A DNA stretch of 64,000 nt from Symbiodinium natans. Taxonomy: Eukaryota > Sar > Dinophyceae > Suessiales > Symbiodiniaceae. Within the stretch, counting starts at the first letter, position 1, and every line of letters begins with the position of its first letter. A model generated the notes under the pieces. That model ran no database searches, had not been told where the DNA came from, and saw nothing but the letters and a program-made list of their open reading frames with translations. Where the stretch lies: positions 197,501 to 261,500 of the forward strand of contig CAJNDS010001680.1 in assembly GCA_905221605.1 (NCBI GenBank), in the 5' to 3' direction. Of the stretch, positions 23,362 to 34,664 are shown piece after piece. The position numbers were made by a program, and so were the translations under genes.

Positions 23362-23652
23362 GAGTCTTCACGGGACTACCTTGGACACTTGAAGAAGGGA
23401 CTGCGACGAACCAGCAAGCTCGGCAAGTGCTCCTCGAAGAAATACCAGCACCACGTGGATGGCCTGGCTGCAGTGTTTATGTCCGACATGACTAGCTTCG
23501 AGTGCGTGATCGAGGCGGTCGCCACATGCAGGGCAGTAGTGGGGGACAAGATCTCACCAGTTCAACACGTACGACTGGCTCGGAGGGAGCTGAGTCCGAA
23601 AGTGCAGGGGATGAAGGGCACTGTTGTTGGGATTTTGGAAGTTGAGGGGTAG
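23362..23652 (+). CDS. Coding-like island: YLGHLKKGLRRTSKLG...
   Basis: An open frame of 95 or more codons with strongly protein-like content. A basic start (YLGHLKKGLRRTSKLGKCSS) is followed by KKYQHHVDGLAAVFMSDMTS, FECVIEAVATCRAVVG and VQHVRLARRELSPKVQGMKG, ending in TAG. There is no ATG at the left; the frame continues upstream past DYL, so it is probably an internal or terminal exon. It is flanked by telomere arrays. I do not recognise the family. Confidence 0.4.
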   Translation, partial: ESSRDYLGHLKKGLRRTSKLGKCSSKKYQHHVDGLAAVFMSDMTSFECVIEAVATCRAVVGDKISPVQHVRLARRELSPKVQGMKGTVVGILEVEG

Positions 23653-23654
23653 GG

Positions 23655-23728
23655 GAGGTTTGGGACTTCAAGTTTGGAAGTTGAGGGGCGGGACTTCAAG
23701 TTTGGAAGTTGAGGGGTAGGGGGCAGTT
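23655..23728 (+). repeat. Short tandem repeat after a coding-like island
   Basis: GGGACTTCAAGTTTGGAAGTT GAGGGG occurs twice, plus a partial unit, directly after the TAG that ends 23,362-23,652. Confidence 0.8.
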
Positions 23729-24131
23729 TGAAGCAACACAGTTCAGTCGCAAGTGTCTATAGCCAACCTCCGTCGCCCCCACCCACGTTTTGTGCGGCAA
23801 ACGTGGAGGACGAAAACCCTAAACCCTAAACACTAAACGGACGCACCCTAAACGCAAGATCATCCTAAAGCCCCTAAATCCTCAATCCGAAGCCTGAGGT
23901 CCCCCAAGTTTTCGGGTTTAGGGAGTAGCTGCGTCTATTGAATCCTCTATAACAGGTAGAGCCTTTTGTTTCCCCTTAGTGGGAGCTTCAATAGCCATAA
24001 ACCCTAAACCCCAAACCCCAAACCCTAAACCCTAAACCCTAAACCCTAAACCCCAGGGTGGCCCGGAGAGCGGCTGCGCCGCTTTGGCCGACCTGGCGGG
24101 CGCCGGCATCACGGCGCGGGGCGGCCCAGGG

Positions 24132-24297
24132 GTGCTTGGAGGTTCATGGGGTAGCTCTGAGTGGGTTTAGGGTTTAGGGTTTAGGGTTTAGGGCTACTTG
24201 GGGTAGTTGTAATGAATTAGGGTCATTAATAGGAGAACTGGTTAGGACCTTTTGTCAGGGCACTGCTAAACCTGCTCAACCTATAAACCTCCAAGTA
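24132..24297 (+). mobile_element. Family-1 element containing a telomere array
   Basis: GTGCTTGGAGGTTCATGGGG to CCTATAAACCTCCAAGTA, with four TTTAGGG units near 24,166-24,195 inside. Confidence 0.6.
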
Positions 24298-24723
24298 TGG
24301 GGAGGCTGCGGAGAGGGTTTGCAGGTGAGGGCTTGGGGGAGTCGAAAAACCCTATGCGCCCTATAAAAGCCCCAAAAACCCCACAAAACACTAACCCCCA
24401 TAAAAACACCAAACCCCATAAAACCCCTAAGCGCTAAACAACCCTAAACCAATCCTTCAGGTGATTTCTGTTCTTCCCTGGGGGCCCGCTCTGTAGTGGC
24501 TTCGGTTCTCAGCTGAGACCTTAGGGTTTAGGGTTTCGGGCTCCTAGCTTACCCTTGCGGGTCTCGATGGCATCTTCTTGCACTTCTTGGTGGGGACTGG
24601 GGAGGTGGCCCATAGCTATCACCAATCCTCCACAGTGGGGGAAACTTACAACTTGCAATGAACCTCCAAGTGCAAAGCCCGCCACACCCACCCCCCCCCC
24701 CTAGTCGAAGCGACCCGGCCCAC

Positions 24724-24806
24724 CCCAAACCCAAAACCCTAAATAAACCCAAAACCCTAAATAAACCCAAAACCCTAAATAAACCCAAAACCCTAAATAA
24801 ACCCAA
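24724..24806 (-). repeat. 18-bp tandem repeat derived from the telomere heptamer
   Basis: AAACCCAAAACCCTAAAT repeated four times with almost no variation. Confidence 0.9.
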
Positions 24807-24899
24807 ACACCAAATCCCAGACAGGTGGATGGAGCGCCTCCTGCAACTTCCAAAGGACCTTCAGGCCCCCTGCAGCCCCGACTGCAGCAAAGGGTTTCG

Positions 24900-25170
24900 C
24901 GGGATGATTATGGGGCTTGGAAGGATTATAGGGTTAGGGCTAGGGTTTCTAGGGATTCTAGGGATTCTGGAGTTTACAGGGATTATGGGGGTTTACAGGG
25001 ATTATAGGGTTTAGGGTTTAAGGTTTCAAAAATTTTGAGGTTTATAGGAATTATGAGGGTTTATAGGGATCATAGGGTTTATAGGGATTATAGGGTTTAG
25101 GGGGTAGTAAGGTTTCTAGGGATTATGGGATTGATAGGGATTATAGGGTTTAGGGTTTAAGGTTTCTAGG
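24900..25170 (+). repeat. Degenerate GGGATTATAGGGTTT repeat
   Basis: Words GGGATTATAGGG, GGGATTCTAGGG and TTTATAGGGATTATAGGG recur irregularly for about 270 bases, mixed with TTTAGGG units. Confidence 0.75.
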
Positions 25171-25309
25171 GGGTTTGTAGGGGTTCTAGGGTTCAGAGGT
25201 TTCATATAGGGGTTATGGAGCTCAAAGGGACTGTGGGGTTATCATAGGGAGTATATGGTTTAGGCTTTTAGTGCTCCTCTGCTGCTGAGTAGCTAAGCTT
25301 TTGGCTTTT

Positions 25310-25572
25310 GGTTGAAGGCTCATGGGCAGTTACACGTAGTGTTGAAAGTACCTATCTAAAGGAAGAGATACCTATGGTTATCCCACTTGTAACCCCACTT
25401 AGACGCAATGTTATAGGTACCTAAAAATAAGGTCAGAACAATGGTTATCCTTGTTAGAGCCCTACTTATGCGTAGCAGTGTTTTTAGTATGTAGACTAGG
25501 TTATATCTACCTTATCCTATGTTATCCTACTTCTTGCTCTACTTATAAGTAAGTACCCATGAACCTCCACTA
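25310..25572 (+). mobile_element. Family-1 composite element
   Basis: TTGAAGGCTCATGGGCAGTT to AAGTACCCATGAACCTCCACTAG. About 260 bp with repeated GGTTATCC...ACTTGTAACC words, so probably two elements merged. Confidence 0.5.
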
Positions 25573-25964
25573 GGACCCGGAGTAGCCCCTTTGTTTCCTT
25601 TTGTAGGGTTAGGGTTCCCTTACAATCCCCTTAAAACCCAAAAGGGCACCTTTTTCATTCCTAGTACTCCTGGGTCTAGTCCAAGTGAGCCGCCAAGAAA
25701 GCCGGACAGCACTGAGGCATTGCAGGGTCCATGGCCAACCGGCTGCAGGCCTCCGGAAGCTGTTTGCAGGGGTCTAGGGTTTAGGGGTTAGGGTTTAGGG
25801 CTTAGGGCTTTGGGTTTAGGGTTTAGGGATAGGCAGGCGCCTGGCAGTCAGCAAGTCTAGCTTCAAAAGGGGGTTAGGGTTTAGGGTCTAGGGAGTATCT
25901 GGTTGCGCAGGGGACTGGATGCTGCGATGGCAACGCGACTTGATTCAAGCCCTCGCAAGAGGGC

Positions 25965-26076
25965 CTGCTTGGAGGTTCATGAGTAGTTACAAGTAGGGTT
26001 ACAAGTGCCCTTACAATCATGAGTATAATTACCCTTCTTATCACCTTGATTGTAACGACCCTGAACCTCTAAGTAG
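25965..26076 (+). mobile_element. Family-1 palindromic element
   Basis: CTGCTTGGAGGTTCATGAGTA to GACCCTGAACCTCTAAGTAG. Confidence 0.65.
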
Positions 26077-26696
26077 ACCGCAAGTGGGCCACTCTCTCAC
26101 TCTCTCTCTCTCTCTCTCTCCCTCCCCCTCCGTGCGAATTCAAGTCAGAAGCGTCGAGCCACGGGCCACGGGTGTTGACGCATTTTTGCGGCCCTCGTTG
26201 GGGAGATAATCAAGGGAGCCGCGAGCGGCGACAAGCTAGCAGCACGAGACAAAGAGCACCTGAAGTTTCCTCATCTCTAGCTGCATGCTGATTAACCTTG
26301 TGCCGGCAAGTTGTGGTGTAAGTCGCCCCGGGTCAAGCGTTCAGACTTTGCCGATGCGATGTGGTCGGTTGAGGAGTCGGATTTCCAGTTCATGCCTCTT
26401 TCCAGACCCTGAAGTTCAAGTCAGGGGCGTTCCTTCGCCTGTAGCAATAAACCTTTCGGGGAAAGTCACCAATAGTTGAAGGTGCCTTTCCCTCAGTCAC
26501 TCTTCGGGAAAGCGCCTGAACCCTGAACACTAAACCCTAAACCCTAAGCCCTAAACCCTAAACCCCAAATCAAGAAAAAACGGGCCCCCGAGACTATGCA
26601 GGCTGTGAGCCTCAGCAGCGCAAGCCGCGCCCTCCGGAGGCCCCGGAGACTTCAAGAGTTTCGGTTGGGAGGGTTTAGGGTTTAGGGTGTAGGGGG

Positions 26697-26748
26697 TGCT
26701 ATAATCCCTATTAAGGACTGTTAGTGGAAGGGGGAACATCCCAAAGTT
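26697..26748 (+). mobile_element. Family-2 element, right half only
   Basis: CTATAATCCCTATTAAGGAC TGTTAGTGGAAGGGGGAACATCC; no left arm is present, and a telomere array lies where it should be. Confidence 0.5.
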
Positions 26749-27352
26749 TGAGTATTTCCCACGTACTTGTAGGGACGAGTCCCTGGAATGTGGGGGAATC
26801 CTCGATAATAACAGGCCACCCCCAATTTGGGGGGAAGCCGCCCCCCCCGGCCGAGAAAGGCTCATATTACAAGGTTAAGGTTTAGGGTTTAGGGTTTAGG
26901 GTTGGGACCTAACACCCGGAGCCAGCTAATGCAAGATTGCAGGCTGCGCGTCTGGCTGGTCGAGCACTGCCACTTAGGCTGCAATGACTCACGGACTCAC
27001 GGAAGGATGCATCCCTACATGCTGAGATGAAGTCAAAGTGACACGGGTTGGGGGAACATAGCCCAGGGTGCCCAGAAGTCCCTCGATTCCCGTTCTGCCG
27101 GTGTAGTTAGGGGTTTAGGGGTTTATGGGTCTGCGGTTAGTGTTTAGGGTTCAGGTTTCAGTGCGCAATGCCCAGTAGTACCCTCATGACTTTTTTGTTC
27201 GGGATTACGCTCCCTCATATTAAACAATCCGCTGTTCAGCAAAGGTATCTTTTCCATATTCGGATTCCCGGGAAGTTTCCAGGGCTCAACGAACGGCTGT
27301 ATCGCTACGAAGGTCCATCGGTAGCTGCAAGTAGGGTTTCGCTTCGGGCATA

Positions 27353-27412
27353 CTTAGTAGCTGAGTGAGAACACTCTGCACTTTTTTGTGGCCTATGAAC
27401 TCAGCAACTAAG
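27353..27412 (+). mobile_element. Family-4 element, internally deleted
   Basis: CTTAGTAGCTGAGTGAGAAC joined to GTGGCCTATGAACTCAGCAACTAAG; 60 bp instead of about 103. Confidence 0.65.
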
Positions 27413-27420
27413 TATAGGAT

Positions 27421-27633
27421 CTACTTGAAGGCTCCCGGTAGTTCTAAGTACAGTTCTCAGTACCCTAAGTAAGGTTGTTATCAACAGTAACATCCATAGT
27501 TCCCCTACCAACAGCGCTGATAACTGGCAAGCAGGGGCTACTTGAAGGTTGGGTACGGGGCCAAAAGTACCTTGCAAACCCCGTGATTGTAACTTACAGC
27601 CCTACTTGTAACCACCCATGAACCTCCAAGTAG
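27421..27633 (+). mobile_element. Family-1 elements, two in series
   Basis: Left arms at 27,421 (CTACTTGAAGGCTCCCGG) and about 27,538 (CTACTTGAAGGTTGGG), with one clear right arm ending CCCATGAACCTCCAAGTAG. A family-4 fragment abuts the left end and a telomere array follows on the right. Confidence 0.55.
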
Positions 27634-28021
27634 GTTTTTTTCCCCCTAAACCCTAAACCCTAAACCCTAAACCCTAAACCCTAAACCCTAAACCCTAAAC
27701 TTCTCTTGAACCTCCAAGTACTACACAGTCGTCGTGGTTTTGGTTCTTGGCTTCCATGCCAAAGCCTATGGTGTCAATCATTCAGGGCTTTTAGGGTCTA
27801 GGGTTTAGGGCCACTGTAACATGAACTTAGGGTTTAGGGTTTAGGGTTTAGGGTTTAGGGTTTAGGGTTTAGGTACCCATGAGCACCCAGAAAAATGCCG
27901 AAGCCGTAAACTCGCAGAACTTTGATACCTCAGACCCCTAAACCCCAAACCCTGAACCCTAAACCTACAATTTCGGAGTCTTTCACCGCCTAGATGCCGG
28001 GACCCCGAGCAGGCCCTTATT

Positions 28022-28032
28022 CCTTTTTTTTT

Positions 28033-28077
<45 letters not shown>

Positions 28078-28080
28078 GGG
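28022..28080 (+). repeat. T-run joined to G-run
   Basis: About 20 T directly followed by more than 30 G with one T. Such a junction is prone to sequencing length error. Confidence 0.85.
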
Positions 28081-28111
28081 GGTTAGGGTTGAGGGCCTTT
28101 TGAAATCCAAG

Positions 28112-28185
28112 CGTAGCTACATGGTCCCTGAATACGGTCGCTTACCTTTTTAAAGGGTTCTGAAGTATGGGACCATGGAAGTACC
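28112..28185 (+). mobile_element. Family-6 element, internally deleted
   Basis: GTAGCTACATGGTCCCTGAA to GTATGGGACCATGGAAGTACC, 74 bp. Confidence 0.6.
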
Positions 28186-29169
28186 CTACGAAGATAGCGT
28201 CGCAAGGAACCCGTACGCCATCCTGGACTTGATCCTTCGACCCGAACCTTTAAACCCTTCTGTGGTTTAGGCTTTAGGGCTACCGGCAATGGCCCTCACT
28301 TGGCGGTTAAAAGTCGTGTGGGGTTTAGGGTTTAGGGTTTAGGGCTAAAGGCAAGAAGGCCCTGCTTTCAGGTGTTGCCGGCAGCCTCTTCAGTCCGTGC
28401 TTTTTAGGGGTTAGGGTCTAGGGTATATAGGGTTTAGGGTATATAGGGTTTAGGGTTTGGGGTTTTAGGGTTTAGGGTTTAGGGCTACCCCCAATGCATC
28501 AGACTCAGGCCCATCCCGGCGTGCTCTTGCAGCCATGCGGCGAAACCTCCTCTTTTGGGACACCTGCCTCTTCTCAGTCTCGAACCCCCATGCGATGGTA
28601 GCTCTTTAGGGTTTACGGTTTAGGGTTTAGGGTTCAGGGTTTAGGGTTTACTCTGAACCCCAAAGCCTAAACCCATGAGTTAAGTGGATTGAGGGTGAGG
28701 GTGCTTGGTGGCATTCTGTGAGAGCTTGAGGTGAAATGTAGCAGCAATGACTTCGCCAGAGGGACGGGCTCAGAACCCCAACCCCCCCCCCCCAAACCTG
28801 ATGGTTGAGGTTTCGGATGCATTGTGTGGGACTTTCGTACACGTAAGCCTACGGCCCTAAGCTAGTCTTGATGGCCAGGCTGGCGGATTCCAAAACTCCA
28901 AAACCCTAAACCCTGAACCCTGAACCCTAAACCCTAAACTAGCCGACTCGACCATGGTCAAGATGCTCGGTCCTCATCGGCATTCTAAGCTAGAAGGGGT
29001 TTTCAATAGGAGAGACCCACGCGGTTTAGGGTTTAGGGTTTAGGGTTTAGGGTTTAGGGTTTAGGGCTGTAGCTCCCCCCGCCCCCTTTCCCTGACCCAT
29101 CCACTCCCCGAATAACGCATGCCCAGCTCCGGAGATAGAAACCCAACGATTCGACTGTGGGGAACTACC

Positions 29170-29279
29170 CGTGTGAAAACCCTAAACCCTAAACCCTAAA
29201 CCCCAAACCCCAAACCCCAAACCCTAAACCCTAAACCCTAAACCCTAAACCCTAAACCCTAAACCCTAAACCCTAACCC
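29170..29279 (-). repeat. Telomere-type array, about 15 units with CCCCAAA variants
   Basis: Three consecutive CCCCAAA units sit near the left end of an otherwise canonical array. Confidence 0.9.
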
Positions 29280-29422
29280 TGGAAGCCTTGCTAGATCAGG
29301 CTTTGGGTTCCGCAGCCGCAGTTCTTCGGTTCGCTGTTGGAGCATTAGGGCTCGCTTAGATGGTATCCTGTGCACCCTTCAACTCCAACAGGGTTTAGGG
29401 CTTAGGGTTTAGGGCTAAGGCT

Positions 29423-29716
29423 TTGTTTGGGCTTCACGATTCATGCACAAATTGTAGCCTTGAAGGAGAAGTGGCATCGATCCAGTGGCAGCTGCAGTCG
29501 GATCGTCCAGCTGCCTGCCTCAGAAACATAGGGCCTGTTAGTTGTTTTGAGTGTATCCTTCCAACAGGGCCCCCGCGACCCAACAAACTTCTAGAGCACA
29601 TTGCAGAGCAAGGGCTCACGTTTCGACCTGCGCATCCAAGGGATCTACCCATGACCCTCCAAGGTAGAGAGCCTATGCCAGCCATGGCACGCGCCTTTGC
29701 CCTGCCCCCCCTGTAG
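29423..29716 (+). CDS. Coding-like island
   Basis: 97 codons, FGLHDSCTNCSLEGEVASIQ and LLEHIAEQGLTFRPAHPRDL among others, ending TAG. A 135-codon frame on the minus strand (29,434-29,841) covers the same bases. I cannot decide between them, and either may be chance in a repeat-free 400-bp island. Confidence 0.25.
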   Translation: MFGLHDSCTNCSLEGEVASIQWQLQSDRPAACLRNIGPVSCFECILPTGPPRPNKLLEHIAEQGLTFRPAHPRDLPMTLQGREPMPAMARAFALPPL

Positions 29717-30032
29717 CCCTGTAGCCGGCTGAGCGACTTTTTGTCCGCTTTTGAGTCAGCATATGACCTCTCTTTTTCAGGCTTCCCAATAGGACGTAGA
29801 GCTTCCGGGCGCGACATGCAAGCCCGATGTAAATGTAACAAGGGGCTGAGGGGGTACGGCCACCCCTCGAACTACAACTGGGGTCCATGAAGGCTCGTAT
29901 AGCTCTCATGGAGGGGAGTTCTAACTCGAGCTCACAGACTTCAAGCCCAAGTTATAGTACTTGAGAAATCATAAGGCTCTTTATCATCAGCGGTTTGGGG
30001 TGTAGGGTGTAGGGCTCACTTCTCTTACACTC

Positions 30033-30157
30033 TTACTTGGAGGTGCATGGGGGGTTCGAGCTTGGGCTGTAAGTACGCCAGCTATTGTTACGTTGTCTCA
30101 GGTTATATACGTGTAGCCTTGCGTGCAGAAACTACCGTACCTGCGAGCCTCAAGTAG
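30033..30157 (+). mobile_element. Family-1 element
   Basis: TTACTTGGAGGTGCATGGG to ACCTGCGAGCCTCAAGTAG. Confidence 0.55.
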
Positions 30158-31385
30158 TGTGTAGTAGGGCTCACAAGCAGGGGCCCCCTTTCCATACTAG
30201 CTATAGCTCACGGACTTAAACAGCCCAAGACATGCGGTTTAGGGTTTAGGGTACCCATCACACTACTAGCCGTAAACCCTAAACCCTAAACCCTAAACCC
30301 TAAACCCTAAACCCTACACCCTGCGTATCATCAGGGGGGTTCCCCTCCTTGCACGGCTTCTCAGCTCATGAGAGCCCCCAAGGAACCTACGGTTGGAACC
30401 CTAAACCCTAAACCCTAAACCCTAAACCCTAAACCTAAACCCTGAACCGTAAGCCTTGTTTAAAGGGATTCAATGGGATCCGCAGTATGGGCCCTTATTC
30501 TGTAGAGTGTATATGAGGGTTTTTTCATGCCCTAAAATCCCGATGAAGCTGAGCCCCCAGGAACCCATACTTCGGGTCGAACCCTAAACCCTAAACCCTA
30601 AACCCCTAACCCCTAAACCCTATCCCCTCAGGAACCTCACCCACGCGCTGGAAGCCTGCCGGGCAAAGTTCTCGCAGGCACCGGTTCTGCAGGCCAGGGG
30701 AGCTCACCGGAGGCTTTTTCCCAAAAGGGCCCGGAGCCCTTATTCCCTCTTGTTTGGGGGGTTTAGGGTTTAGGGTTTAGGGCTGCTTCCTCAGTCCGTG
30801 CTGAAAAAGGGTTTAGGGCTAGAACCCAGAGTCGGCCCCTATTCCCCCTTTTGAGATCTCCAGCTAGAATTAGGATCAGGGTCCATGTATTCATTCGAGA
30901 AACCTACTCTTTTCCCGGGGTTCCCATGTGAGTTTCGTTCTGCAAGGGCTCATGCATTAGGGCTTCCTTCGAGATGCTCCGTGCCAGCGAAGAAGCAAAA
31001 ATCTCATCCTCTCTTTTCTTGCTGGGTTTGGGGTTTAGGGTTTAGGGGTTAGGGCCTTAGGGTCTAGGCGATCCCGGTTGCTTGCCAGGATGTGTGTGAG
31101 GGACCTGGCAAATGTCTTCATCAAGTCTAATACAGCATTCTTATACTTCTGTATATTTATATTATTCTACTACTAGACTCTGAGACTTCTCTACTCTTAT
31201 TATGCGTGTTGATCCTAGAAACCCGAAGGCCTAAACACTAAACCCTAAGCAACTGCGTGAGAAGTGCAGGTGCACATCGCTAAGACCGCTGGCAGCAGCC
31301 GCTTGGCGGCGGGAAGTTGGACGGCAAACCCCCTCCCCCCCCAAGAAAGCGCAGCTTGAAGCGTGATAGCCTAAAACCGCTTCCT

Positions 31386-31444
31386 TTGAGAGAGAGAGAG
31401 AGAGAGAGGCAGAGAGAGCGAGAGCGAGAGCAAGAGAGAGAGGT
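31386..31444 (+). repeat. GA microsatellite
   Basis: GA units with occasional GC; a family-2 element follows within 10 bases. Confidence 0.85.
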
Positions 31445-31453
31445 AGGTATCGT

Positions 31454-31557
31454 TTGGGATGTTCCCCCTTATACTATCAGTCCTTAGTAGGGATTATAGT
31501 GCCCCCTCCCAGAATCCCTATTAAGGAGCTGCTAGTATAAGGGAGGAACATCCCCAA
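31454..31557 (+). mobile_element. Family-2 palindromic element
   Basis: TTGGGATGTTCCCCCTTATAC to AGTATAAGGGAGGAACATCC, near-complete arms. It lies just after a GA microsatellite. Confidence 0.75.
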
Positions 31558-32017
31558 CTTATAGTTACCCTAAACCCTAAACCCTGAAACCCTAAATCCT
31601 AACCCCTAAACCCTAAACCCTAAGCCCATGAACCTGGGGGAACAGCCCAAGGCATCCTGTTCTCGTGCCACTTCTTCGATCTTGGCACGCATCTCAGGTC
31701 TCTGCAGCTGGGCCAACACCAGCGGCTTCGCTTCACGAAGGCCCAGAATCTAAGGAGCCCTAAGCCCTAAACCCTAAACCCTAAACCCTAAACCCTAAAC
31801 CCTAAACCCTAAACCCTGTTTTGAAGTCAAGGCTCGGGGCTTCCTTTGGGATTTTGGTGATCTGTTTTCTCGACTCTCGACTTTCGGAAGCATGCAAAAA
31901 GAAACAAACACGACAGCCCGCCAAAAGCAGCAAGCAAAACCAGTTTGCACATATATATATATATAGAGAGAGAGAGAGGGAGAGACATGCACAATATGTC
32001 TACTTCTAAAATGTTAC

Positions 32018-32110
32018 AAATGCACATTCATACATACATACATACATACATACATACATACATACATACATACAGGCAGATATATATATATATGTATGTA
32101 TGTATGTATG
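32018..32110 (+). repeat. CATA microsatellite followed by TGTA microsatellite
   Basis: About eleven CATA/ATAC units, then TATATATATA, then about five TGTA units, so the two halves are inverted repeats. Reading frames through here (THTYIHTYI-like) are artefacts. Confidence 0.85.
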
Positions 32111-32299
32111 TATACATATATACAAAAAAATGTATAATATACATATAACAAAGGTTATTTCTATATTGTCACAAAAGGATGTCGAGTTTACAGGATTTCG
32201 AACCCAGCTCCCCGTGCCCCCATCCCCACCCCCCTCTCGCTCGAGAAAGCGCTTCGGGATGAAATGATGTGGGCGTACTTAACGCGGAAGTTTGGGTAG

Positions 32300-32484
32300 G
32301 CTTTGGGATTTAAGTAAGGTTACAAGTATCATAAATGGTGGTGCTAACCAGATATACTTATTATTCCTGACACCATGTCTAATTAACAAGTGCCATACAT
32401 GTGGTTGCAAGTTGCAACCAGCATTAGTTCTAGTTACCTTACATATCACCCCTCTTACAGCTACCCAAACGAACCTCCAAGTGG
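32300..32484 (+). mobile_element. Family-1 element, diverged left arm
   Basis: The right arm TACCCAAACGAACCTCCAAGT is clear. The left part (GGATTTAAGTAAGGTTACAAG) is degenerate. Confidence 0.4.
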
Positions 32485-32581
32485 CCCTAAACCCTAAACC
32501 CGAAACCCTAAACCTTAAACCCTAAACCCGAAGGCTTCCCGACCTGCGTTGCCAGCTTCCTGGCTCCTGGGCTGCCTTTTG

Positions 32582-32650
32582 TGGGGGGGGGGGGGGGGGT
32601 GGGGGGGTGGGGGGTGGGGGTGGGGGGGTGGGGGGGTGGGGGGGTGGGGT
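32582..32650 (+). repeat. G/T minisatellite running into a telomere array
   Basis: G runs of 5-15 separated by single T, which pass directly into TTTAGGG units at 32,650. Confidence 0.85.
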
Positions 32651-32796
32651 TTAGGGTTTAGGGTTTAGGGTTTAGGGTTCAGTGGTTGCAAACACTGCAG
32701 TGCTCCCCAGATCTGGCTAGCCCACAAGCCCACTTGCAAAAAGGGTTTAGGGTTTAGGTTTGATGAACTCCAAAGCTCTTATGACCCTCAACCCTT

Positions 32797-32909
32797 CTTG
32801 GAGCTTCATGGGTAGTTACAAGTAGGGTTATAAGCTACAAGAAGGGTGTCTATACGTGGAACCCTACTTGGGCTACTTATCACCCTACTTACATCTACCC
32901 AGGAACCTG
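32797..32909 (+). mobile_element. Family-1 element
   Basis: CTTCTTGGAGCTTCATGGGTA, inner TTACAAGTAGGGTTATAAG, to TACTTACATCTACCCAGGAACC. Confidence 0.55.
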
Positions 32910-34048
32910 ATACCCTAAACCCTGTGTGCCAGTCCCAGTGTCAGAGTCGAAGCCGCAAACCCCTCACCCTAAAGCCCTACGACCCTCAAGTCCCACACCC
33001 TGCACGCTCAAAACCCCTAGAGCCCTACAACCGGTTTAGGGTTTAGGGTTTAGGGGTTCAGGGTTTCGGGTTAAAAACTTATCGGGCGGCCAACCAAAAT
33101 AAAATCAGGTGATGGCCCCTTTTGGCTGGGCGAGAAGGCTGCTCCGGCCACGTGCCAACAACGTCTTCGGGAGCCTCCCGGATCGGACTTAATGCGGGTT
33201 TGGGGTTTAGGGTTTAGGGCTGAGGGCTTGGCCCTAAACCCTAAACCCTAAACCCTAAACCATAAACCCTAAACCCGTTTGGGGCACGCGCTTTGCCCTT
33301 GTTCTGCTCGCTGATTGCCTTCTGCAGCCGGTCTAAAGCCGGCAGTTGTTGTTTGGGGGGTTGTAGGTTCAGGGCTGAGAGTCGAGGGTCTAGAGGTTCA
33401 TCAGGGTTTAGGGCTTAGGGATTAAACCTGTCCAGCAAGTCGTGAGTCCTTCTTTGCGGGGGGGGGATACGATTTGGAGATTCGTACGGCAGGACAAAGA
33501 CGCGGTGATTAGGGAATTGCGTATACCTTACCTTACTCCCCCGCCCCCCCCCCCCCCGGACCCCCGCTCCCCCCCGCATAATCAGTTGAACGAGCAGATG
33601 CCTGAACGCGCTATCTGCACCCCAAATATAGCAGAAAGTTTCAACAAAAGCCCTAAGCCCCAAACCCTAAGCTCTTTCAACCTAAACCCTAAACCCTAAA
33701 CCCTAAACCCTAAACCCTAAACGCCTTCGCAGGTTGGCTCGGCACAACCTCTCCTGGAGCTCCATCGAACGATGGCTGGACCTCCCGCTGTGCGAGGCGC
33801 TGGTCGTATTTAGGGTTTATAGGGTTTAGGGTTTAGGGTTTAGGGTTTAGGGTGTCAAAATGATGGTCCCTTTTTGGATCCCTATTATAATACAGCACCT
33901 ATATTTTTTAGGTAGGCTTTAAGGTACCCCAAAAGGGATCAGAATTTTGACAACCACCCATGTGCATGTGCATACGATTTTATGTATTTTACTTGTGCGT
34001 GTTTGTGTGCGTTATGAGCCCCAAGCCCTAGACATGTTTTCGATGCTT

Positions 34049-34165
34049 CCGTAATGAGATGTTCCCCACTCTACTAGCACTCCTTCATAGGGATTATACT
34101 ACCCTCCCCCCCCCCCCCAGTACCATCCCTATTAAGGACTTTTTTGTATAAGGGAACATCCCTAC
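34049..34165 (+). mobile_element. Family-2 element with poly-C core
   Basis: GAGATGTTCCCCACTCTAC to TTTGTATAAGGGAACATCCC with a run of about 14 C in the loop. Confidence 0.7.
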
Positions 34166-34562
34166 TTCTATAAGCTAACCCCTGAACCCCGAAAGATCGA
34201 CAATCGAAGCCGAATGTATCCAAATGTTCTGTAGGAGCTGCAGTACGTCGCTGCCCTGCGCCTGCCGGTGACACGGACCCGCCTGCGGTAAGGATGAAGG
34301 GCCTCAAAAGGAAGAGATAAGCCTCATCAAATAGAGCTGTGAGATGTGTGCCAAGAAGGACTGTCGCCGGAGCTTTTGCCGAACTTGGGGGCTGTGGGGC
34401 TCGTGGACGGAGGTCAGTTGAACGAACGCGTTCCAACCCTATAAACCGCAACTCCGAAGCTCGCAAGCTGAAGCAGACACAAGCGTCGTTGGACGGTTTG
34501 TGTCATAATTTATTGTGAGCACCGATCCCATGTGTAGCACTGCCATTGTTGCCTTTCAAAGA

Positions 34563-34664
34563 CTTAGCAGCTGAGTGAGCGCACTGTACACTTTTTGGAT
34601 ACTCTAGTCCCCTGTAGAACTGAAAGTGTACACGTTTTTGGGGCTTATGAACTTAGCAACTAAG
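34563..34664 (+). mobile_element. Family-4 palindromic element (CTTAGCAACTAAG ends)
   Basis: CTTAGCAGCTGAGTGAGCGC ACTGTACACTTTT to GTGTACACG...GCTTATGAACTTAGCAACTAAG. Confidence 0.7.

Larger units (their letters stand above)
25300..31400. other. Repeat-rich region, one weak coding-like island
   Basis: It holds telomere-type arrays (27,650-27,702, 29,170-29,279 and others), family-1 elements (25,310-25,572, 25,965-26,076, 27,421-27,633, 30,033-30,157), a CT microsatellite (26,096-26,130), a T-run joined to a G-run (28,022-28,080) and a family-6 element (28,112-28,185). Sequences sharing the words GGCCCTTATTCC near 28,010, 30,730, 30,822 and 58,715 suggest another dispersed family. Apart from 29,423-29,716 I see no gene candidate. 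Confidence 0.5.

Noticed and set aside
32180..32215. tRNA-like T-loop word (GGATTTCGAACCC)
   Set aside because: No matching D-arm, anticodon arm or acceptor stem on either strand. No other tRNA or rRNA signal was found.
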